Positions 56,301 through 64,000 of a stretch of DNA of 64,000 bases are shown here, in pieces. Source of the DNA: Melampsora larici-populina 98AG31. Its lineage: Eukaryota; Basidiomycota; Pucciniomycetes; Pucciniales; Melampsoraceae. Under the pieces are notes generated by a model. It had not been told where the DNA came from, did no database searches, and saw only the letters and a program-made list of their open reading frames with translations. The position numbers and the translations under genes were made by a program. How positions within the stretch are numbered: position 1 is the first letter of the stretch; every line of letters starts with the position of its first letter. The stretch spans positions 1-64,000 of the forward strand of contig NW_006768817.1 of assembly GCF_000204055.1 (NCBI RefSeq), in the 5' to 3' direction.

Positions 56301-59300
56301 TTGCCGCACATATACGCACCTCAGAAAGCCTTTCATTCTTCGGAACGACTCACGAACTTCGACATCCCATCCTCAACTCTTAATCAGGATGGTGGTTGCC
56401 ACGCTTATCCACGAAACCTACCGCATGGTCAACCCTGGAGCACCTCTCCCTATTCCCTCACGTTGAGGAGCGGTTGGTCTACACTGCCCAGTATGCGAGA
56501 CCCCAATGATCTACAGCCGGGCCAATGCCGATTCCTGGCTCATTGGGGCAAGTGAATTTCAAACTTCAGCGCATGGATGATCATCAGCTTACTTACACAT
56601 CCGAATACCCCCCAGTGTCCAACACCCGATAACGATCACAACTGGAAAACCTGGCGCTGTGACCAACTCAATCATGAGCTAGCCCTCATCAACCTTGGAG
56701 AACCAAGACCAATCATATCAAAAATAGGCGACTGGGGTCCCCGTGTATCACCATTCGGTCAAGTTCTTCGACCTGCCCCAGATCCCCAACCCGGCCATCC
56801 CTATCATCCTTTCCTGCATCGCTCAGGCGTAACTACACCAAACGGACGACCACCCAGATCAAAACCTAACGTTATCTGCAAACGACCACTTGAGGGGCCA
56901 CTGTCACAGAGTCATAAGACCGCTGCAAACAAAGAGTGCCCCTCCCAGTACTGCCTCGGAGTAAGTTAATGTGCATTTTTGAAGTTTGACAAATAGCTTG
57001 TCATAGTCATTTCGCAATTCTTATTTGTATTTTGCGATTTAGTGTTGTCAAGCTTTTGGCTCACCACTTTGCCGCCGACATCCTCGGGCATCTGCCAGTA
57101 CTGCCAGTCTCCCTTCTCAGCCAAATCAGGACAATCCCATGAACTTTCGCGAAGCCTGGGAATCTCACGTGTCCGAGCCAAGTGCTGCGTCAGGAAATGT
57201 TAACCCAACCCCGCGCCGGACCACCAAAGCAACAGCATCACAAGCTCGTCCTCACCAGTGGGCCCAAACCTCGAACTCCCTCGGCCGACGTGTCCCTCAC
57301 AAAAAGATGGTGATGCTACAGCAAAACCGGGAGCAACGAGACCACGCCGCTCAACGTCAGCTATCCAGTCTCATAGACGAGAGCAAACTCGTTACCATTG
57401 AGTTATGGCTGGACGTACGTGAGTGCTCATTGTATGTCGAGTGATAAGTCAACTAATCTCAAATCAACCCGTACTGCAGCCAGTGAAACCTAAGGCCATC
57501 ACTGCATTGTTTCCATTTTGGCCAAAATGTTGTTTTAGCAAGAGTACCCTCTTGGTACACGCCCTGCAGTCAGCCCATGGGCCCAATTGGAATCGAGCTC
57601 TTATCTTCTGGGACGAAAAAATCGGTGGATGGGTAAGATTTTCCTCTCAACTCTGTCTGTTTTCTCGACGCCATCTGATCTCATTTACCCCATTTCATAG
57701 CGTGATACCCTGGACAGTTATCCACATCGATTCGACGTCAACCAACGTACCATTGTGGTCCGCCTTCCAACAGTTGAAGTTCCGATCTCTGCTGTCACCA
57801 CCTCAACAAAATCTAAATCTTCCCCCAAAAAGGCCCCAGCCTCTGCTTTTCTTTCGTCTTTGGCTCTGCCCCCCATCTACGATATGCCATCTTCCCCAAT
57901 GGACGGGTCGCCAATTGCTTCCACCAGTCAACGAACCCCATCTGGGTCCGAAGGAAATCCAGCATCTAAGAACCAAGTGAAGGCAGCCCAAGCTGCCGCT
58001 CAATGTTCGGTCGAGGTGCCCTCGACACCACCTCCTGGCCCCATCACATCATCTACCACCCCACCAAACGGCATCACAATTGATCTCACAATATCCCCTG
58101 ACGAACAAGTCAAAGACGTCAGCCAACATCCCAGTAATGATGACACGAAACCATTGATTCCAAGCTTGTAAGTTTCACCAGCTCGAGTCCAAAATCCCTG
58201 CTTACTGACACTTTGCCTCGCTACACATTCTATTACAGGACCGAAACCGTCACGACTTCGCCCATCATTAGCCACACCTTGCAGTCAGAGCAATCCTTCG
58301 AGTACCAACACCCAGCTGTACAAACTTTGCTGGTCCAAACGGCCATTGCTACACCAGGCCTCCAGAATGGCTGGCCATTGCCTATTCCTGTATCCTCACT
58401 TGTTGTGTGGTATGACGATTGTACCAAGGGAGGCATTCCTAAGGCAGAATGGCACAAGCGATGGGGCGCACAGTGGAAGTTCGTAATTGGGACTATGTAC
58501 CGATACCGCGCGTTTGTCAAAGAAGTAGGCAAAGGGCCCATCACCCTGGGTGAGCACTATTGCTCTCAACCGGAAGCCACTGTTGCAGATGCTCGGGAGT
58601 TCTTCCACAAAGAGTTCAACCAAGTGGCCAAACTTAACCGTAAGTTTTCTTTACCATTTCCGAACTTGCTATGTTCATTTACATTACCCAACTAATGTTT
58701 AAATATAAACATTATTTCATGTAGCCTGAAGCGATCACACCTATTAAACATGCACACATCAAGTTATCTTGACCATTTCTGAACTTGCTATACTTCTTTA
58801 CATTACCCAAATCAAATAAATATAAACATTGTTTCATGTAGCCTGAAGCAATCACACCTATCAAACATGCACACATATATCCTATTTACTCCACTCATTT
58901 TCAGTAATTCATATGTACTTCATTATGTATATAAGTAACATTGGTTGTTATATTAGTTTTGCGAGTTGTTATGTTATTGTTTTGAGTTGTTATATTGGTT
59001 CAGAGGTGAAAATCTACCAGCTGCATCCACTGAAGCCAAAAATGGATGGAAACTGTTCATTACTTGGTTGTTGGTCGCAACACCTGTCTGTTCCAAACTG
59101 ATATAAACCGATTTAGATCATGCTTCCCATATTGCCTTGTCCATAGTATCTACGGTCTCTATGAATTCGAAACCATCGATGCCACCATGGCATGGATGAT
59201 ATATATATGTTGCCCCGAACAAGGCCTATACAACATTGCACCGTGTTCCACACGGCTAAGTCATGGTCAACGTGGATGATGAGATCATCAATGCCACGCC

Positions 59301-60424
59301 AATGGTATGTTTGAACACGCACCGACTACAAAAGGGACATGATTTGGTGTAATGGCCTCCCCTATCATCACGCTCGTCCTTTCACGCATTCCACGCACGT
59401 TCTGTGTTTCTGTTTCCATTTCCGTCTCAGTCCATCCATTGTTTTTGCGATTTCTTATCATTGAAAGTGTGAACATTGTTTCTTTTCCTATCTACAACTT
59501 TTGCATTCAATCATTTCTGTTCGCTCATGCCCTACGCACCAAGATATACCGACAGCTACCGCGGATGGACCTTCATATCGCATCTGACTATCCTTTGCGA
59601 TTTAGTAGTTTATTTTGGACCAAGCACGAAGTAAGCACATGGTCAAAATGAAACCAAATGAACTACAGATCTGATTTTGATTCCATAGATAAACGACAAC
59701 TATGGTCGATTTGACAATAGATTTGCATACTTTGAAACCGAGATTCTCATCCATCAAAGCAAAGGCGTCCCTTTGAAGATCGCTGCCAGGCGAGATCAGA
59801 GTGAGTTACAGGAACATCACGCCTACAGACTTGACGCACCAGTCGCGGTATGGGGTCCTGATGACCTCCCTATGCTCATGGAGGACTTCGCCACCACTCT
59901 TGAAATCGAACATGCCGAAGTCCTCCCCCACTGTCGCATTAACAAAGTCTTGGCGCAAGGCCTTGGTCAAATAGTGGAGTGGTCCAGAAGGCGCACAACC
60001 GGACTACCAATCGAAGTCATCAAGGTTCTGCATCGATGCTGGAATGCCACCGTAAGCAATCCATACCCAAATACCACTGAGTATAGAAGATACTGATCCA
60101 TGCATTGCATAACAGCAAACACAACGTGTGGAATTCTACGCAAACTATTTGTTGAGCACCAACATCACCTCAACGCTAACGATGGGAGCTCTTGAAGTAG
60201 GCAACCTCATCAGTTTGCGCGGTCTTGTTGTTTCTTATGTAGAACCTGCCCACACATGGGACATCCAAGTAAGCAATCTACTCGATTTTACTCTGTGCTT
60301 CAATCCTACGCCACTGACTCACATTTCACAGGCTACAGAAATCCAGACCATTCTGGCCAATCCTCAAGGACCCTCGCGGAGGAGAAGTAGAAGGTTGTGT
60401 GGACTTCAACCCATTGGCATTTAA
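56301..60424 (+). CDS. Multi-exon cysteine-cluster protein of unknown function (rust-type)
   Basis: Coding blocks with good splice sites follow each other: MRDPNDLQPGQCRFLAHWG (around 56495-56550); WKTWRCDQLNHE...SKPNVICKRP...ECPSQYCLG (to about 56960), spliced to CCQAFGSPLCRRHPR (from about 57044); SLGRRVPHKKMVMLQQN...ELWLD, spliced at GTACGT to VKPKAITALFPFWPKC...FWDEKIGGW; a Ser/Pro/Thr-rich linker (57730-58170); PLPIPVSSLVVWYDDCTKGG...VIGTMYRYRAF; and later HYLVVGRNTCLFQTDINRF, YGRFDNRFAYFETEIL, and a last exon ending at 60424. Cys and His cluster in the N-terminal third (C...C-x4-C-x2-CC-x7-C-x2-H), a likely metal site. At about 59030 the frame seems to slip by one base, so this copy may be damaged. 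I recognise the protein only as a type common in rust genomes. The function is unknown. Confidence 0.5.
58647..58880. repeat. Tandem ~110-bp duplication within the gene region
   Basis: Two copies (about 58647-58758 and 58777-58880), each with AACTTGCTAT, TTTACATTACCCAA and TTTCATGTAGCCTGAAGC. They lie in what should be an intron after the AKLNR exon end and lengthen it. Confidence 0.8.
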
Positions 60425-60649
60425 AATCATGATTGTAGCCCCCTCGGTGCGAGTATCTTTCATCTTTCATGAGTCAATTGGCAATCATGTGTATATGTTG
60501 TAGATAAAACTGTAAATGCTTTGTGTCATAAAATTCTTATTATGAAGGTTTGATAATCATTCTTTGGTTGGCTTCCAAAGATAGTCCAAGCAAGCTATGA
60601 TCTGGAGTAATCAGATTGAGTATTGGCCTTCCTTATTTGCCTGAATCAA

Positions 60650-60722
60650 AAGATGTTCTTCACTAAGCAGAAGAACATCTTTGAGTTCTTCACTCAGCAG
60701 AAGAACATCTTTGAGCTCTTCA
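60650..60722. repeat. Tandem and inverted AAGATGTTCTTC repeats
   Basis: AGATGTTCTTC and GAAGAACATCT alternate. They form both a 30-bp direct duplication and a hairpin just downstream of the cysteine-cluster gene, where they might act in 3'-end formation. Confidence 0.7.
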
Positions 60723-61679
60723 CTTTGTTTGATAGTTTATAACTTGTATTTGTCAGTTAGGCAGACAGATAATAACCAGTGTGTTAGACACAGTTTTTGG
60801 GTTAAGTTACATGGTTACTCTTTTGTAAAGGTGGATCAATGGATCTGTAATATGTTTCTAATGAATGTACAGTTTCACATACTTAGGGCTGGCTATCAAA
60901 TCACCAAGATAGAGCAGCACATCAATGGGTTACAATTGATGTGCTGACCAAAGTATGTTGTTAATGTTGAAATATGAACATTATTTGAACATTTTTCAAA
61001 AATAATTTATCTTGAAGAATTACAATATAAATTATTTGGTGGCAAACATGTAGGGTGATTTTATGATGGCTCATGCTTTCCATTGGATTAATGACTGGAA
61101 TGCATGACCAGGCAGCTTACTTTTTGAATGAAATCCAATTCCAAGAGCAACAGTATGAATTGGAATTTTACCCTGATCTGGTAAAGTTTATGAACAAGAT
61201 GCAAAAAGGAATAGACTCTGTAGGAATTCTGTTGATTTCCTACATTGATTGGAGGGTATTATTATTTAATTTTTATTTAGATAAGTACCAGGGGCATCCA
61301 AATGGATTTCACTTATGATTGCATCACATACGCTGACAACTAAAAACACAAAGGTTAACATTCTTGGAGATATCAAGTCCTTAGCAATGATCAACACACA
61401 GTAGTCAGTGACATGCACAATGCAAAATGTTTTTTTTGGCATCATGATTGTTTGAGACACTCAAATACAAGCATCAAGACTACATCAATAAGTGCAAATC
61501 TCAAAATGCACCTATGGGTGCAGTCTTCACCTTTTGGCCAATGTCTTTCTTGGACATTGGTAAGATTGGTAACTTCTAGTGCAGGTCTTCAGAGATCAAA
61601 TAAGTGGATGTCAGGTTAGCAACATATTCATGTCATGTACACATAATCTGCCTGTTAGTAAGTAGTTGGAAAGCTGGTT
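60723..61679. other. No gene recognised
   Basis: AT-rich, short frames only. Confidence 0.5.
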
Positions 61680-61945
61680 ATGCCCAAACCTTGTTTGCCA
61701 GATGTGCGCAAAAAAAAATACAAAGATTTATACAAGAGAAGGCACAAAAAGTTTGAGGGGCACACTTCAAGTTATGCAGAAGCTATCCATGAAACCCAGG
61801 AACAACAATCAGTGTGGTCTGTGACAAGCCAAAGCTCCAGTTTTCCTGCTGATGGAAACATGCACTGGGTCTGGGAATTGAACCCAGGTGCACACCTCAA
61901 GGTTCCTCAAAGTCAATAGCATATACCACTACACCATGACTGCAT
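61680..61945 (-). repeat. tRNA-derived SINE-like segment with pol III boxes
   Basis: On the minus strand a good A box (TGGTGTAGTGGTA, plus-strand 61924-61936) is followed about 50 bases on by a B-box-like GGGTTCAATTCCCAG (around 61871-61886). The spacing is right for a tRNA promoter, but I cannot fold a full acceptor stem. It is therefore more likely a tRNA-derived SINE or tRNA pseudogene than a working tRNA. The 3' boundary is a guess. 61946-62329 shows no gene. Confidence 0.4.
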
Positions 61946-62329
61946 GGCATCTCTCAGGCTAAGGGGGTTCCAAAGCCTTTTACCCAACATGACCTAAAGG
62001 GCGTAGGAAAGTTTGACTTAGGAAATTGGTCATATATAACTATAATGACTCTTGTAGTGATCAAATATCATGTACTTATCAAAAAATGGTCACATATTCT
62101 ACCTTAATCATATTTGTTTCTCGTAGAAATACATCAGTAAAAATCAAAAGGATATATATTATCATCCATCATCGTAAGGAGACTTCAGCCAATACTAACA
62201 ATAAAATTGATAGTATAATATCATCCATCATCTTAACATACAGTATTCAGTTGTGCATACGAAACTGTGGGAGAGGCTTGTTTAGGCATAACATATGCAT
62301 ATCAATTGGAATATCAAGTGCACTTGAAA

Positions 62330-63901
62330 CTAGAGGGCTCCCTCCCCAATATACACCACCCCAGCTCGCTTGTGCAGTTTGTTTGTTAGCCATTTATTTC
62401 TCAAATAAACCATTTCTTCCAAGAAGAAATTGTACGCAAGTGACGACATGTTACGGCACATTGAAGCAAACGCGCCATACCAAATGTTTGTCAGCTCTGC
62501 CGCGGATGCATTGAAAATCCATCGACCATCCTCTTGAATGTCGGGAAACAGTTTCGGGTCGGTAAACATTTTGCAAAATTCATCCGTTTCAGCGTGAGAT
62601 CGGTGGTGAAACGGGTCCACCGGAATGACAGTGCCGGTGAAACGGGATGGGTCAGAATCCCCGGTGTAAATGTGCTCAGTTAACCTGCAAGCATTATCAT
62701 AAAACACCACTTCCGGCATGCCGCGTGGGAAGGTTTCCTCAAGAAAATCCTGTGATGATGTGATAAACCAAAGTCAGCAACAGGGACACCAGCAATCCAG
62801 AATCACAGTTGGGAAGGTTGAGTCATTTGCAAATTGTAGAATAATGATATAGAATTTTCGGAAATCCAAACTCACTTTGACTGCACTGACGGATTCAGCG
62901 TGGTAGAAAGTCTTTCGCGCCAAAACAATCCCACAGGGTGCTACGATCAGCTGGTCGTTATGGGTGCGGCTTCTTGACAGCACGTATTTACCAGCGGCCT
63001 GTGATTGGCCGCCGTCGCGCGCGGCTTCGTGCGCTCGCTGGGACTCATCAGCTTGTTGCAAGCTCTCCAGGTCTATGAACTCGCCTGTTTCGGCATCTAG
63101 ATGAGGCGTAGGATCGGGGTGAAGGTTCGACCCGGGGCGGTTGAGGATGGCCGTGAGTGAGAAGTTTCCTTGAACACGTTTTTTGAAGTCGGCCCACTGT
63201 TTGATGTGCTCGGTGTCGTCGCACGTTTCACGATCGGTAGCAGCGGGTTTTGGGCAGGGTTGAGCTCGGCATTGACCACCCAGGATCGTGAAATGATCTG
63301 GGCAGAACCGGTCGTTCACGTTGGCAAGTTTTCGAGTGCATGGCCCTTCTGGCAATGGCCGACCAGATGTTTGAGCAATTTCCCGTAGTTGCTCCGTCGT
63401 TGCACTGCATCGCCAGTGGCCGATGGTCAAGCCATCGGTCACTACCGCGCGGATGGCTGTGATCCAATTGAAAGAAATGTAAAAATTAATATCTTTCGAA
63501 ACAACTATAGTCGAGAATGATGGAAGGTGGCACTCACATTTATAAAAACCTTCGCCACTGACTGGATCAACGCCGTCTGGTAACAATCGGACACAAGTAG
63601 AGCAGTAATGATCTCTATACTTGGTTCCTTCGATTAGTAGTTGTTCTAAGTGGGTTTCAATTGCTGACTCGAACCGGATTTTGTCTATTCCGCTTGAGCT
63701 GACAATGAGGGTGGTACCTCTTCGATCCGCATGTTTGATTAATGAGTGAAGCATAAGGCCGTGGCGACATTCTTCCTCGGACATTGATGGGGTAAACAAC
63801 TGGTCTGGTGCGAAAAGTTGAGCTGGAGTGTCATCTACAAATACCATGTTGAACCAGTTTACAAGATTGAAATGAGAGACACTTTTCATTCCAAATGACA
63901 T
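62330..63901 (-). CDS. KDZ-type transposase with CxC5/CxC6-like cysteine clusters (Dileera-like), 5' end uncertain
   Basis: Minus-strand gene whose 5' part probably continues beyond the window. The block from VDDTPAQLFAPDQLF to GEGFYK contains HYCSTCVRLLPDG. A GTGAGT...CAG intron joins it to SIRAVVTDGLTIGHWRCSA. A cysteine/histidine cluster follows (GPCTRKL..., FCPDHFTILGGQCRAQPC...TC). A second intron (donor after AESVSAVK, acceptor near 62750) leads to DFLEETFPRGMPEVVFYDNACRL, PVDPFHHRSHAETDEFC and a Trp-rich tail ending at 62330. Paired cysteine clusters with VTDG and FYDNAC blocks are what I know as CxC5/CxC6 proteins of KDZ elements. No internal stop was seen in the joined parts. The M at 63901 is probably intronic, since MFVDDTP follows an AG at about 63840. 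Confidence 0.7.
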
Positions 63902-64000
63902 TCACCGTCAGTTGCATTCTTTCAGAACAGTGATGCGAAAGGTGTTCAACTTACTGTGCTAGCATCTGGAGCACCCGGAACATGTACGCCAGTCGTGTAG

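Overview
The window looks like a transposon-dominated region of a rust fungus genome (Pucciniales, probably a Puccinia relative). This rests on inference from several things seen together: short, precisely predictable GT-AG introns of about 55-120 bp; basidiomycete-specific KDZ and Tnp2/Plavaka-type transposases; a Tet-like 2OG-Fe(II) oxygenase riding in a transposon; and large multi-exon proteins of unknown function. I recognise no housekeeping gene as intact. Nearly everything is mobile, nested or decayed.

Layout. 1-5144: 3' part of a Ty3/Gypsy retrotransposon (pol without its start, then a spliced antisense gene with a Zn2Cys6-type cysteine pattern, then a 1.6-kb putative LTR). 5184-13500: a Tc1/mariner remnant, minisatellites, and two minus-strand multi-exon genes of unknown function. 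13.6-48.9 kb: one large nested structure. An ORF of 1,258 codons in six exons (gene H, 14346-45022) is split by a 5.2-kb hAT element (15057-20228) and by a 21,517-bp element (21860-43376). Conceptual removal of both restores an open frame. Gene H is followed by an apparently intact 1,055-aa Tnp2-type (CACTA/EnSpm/Plavaka-like) transposase at 45481-48854.

The 21.5-kb insert is the centrepiece. It has 239-bp terminal inverted repeats, each with an embedded 26-bp perfect palindrome, a perfect 8-bp target duplication (CCATTGCG), and C-rich CCACC-type subterminal arrays. It carries an intact 506-codon gene of unknown function, an intact 416-aa Tet-like oxygenase, a Kyakuja-type KDZ transposase (with a frameshift and an in-frame TGA), and an OTU-protease gene with an upstream FAR1-like zinc-finger exon. 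In between lie decayed gene fragments, including a Nudix hydrolase pseudogene and a small MITE.

49.5-54.7 kb: a degenerate second Tnp2-like transposase, itself hit by a 1-kb foldback element with nested palindromes. 56.3-60.4 kb: a cysteine-cluster multi-exon gene of rust type, function unknown. 62.3-64 kb: a second KDZ-type gene on the minus strand with CxC5/CxC6-like cysteine clusters. There are two 100-N assembly gaps (13783-13882, 42317-42416); the first begins exactly at the end of a 58-bp perfect palindrome.

All domain calls come from reading translated sequence. No database search was run. Exon joins were checked by GT-AG sites and frame arithmetic where stated.
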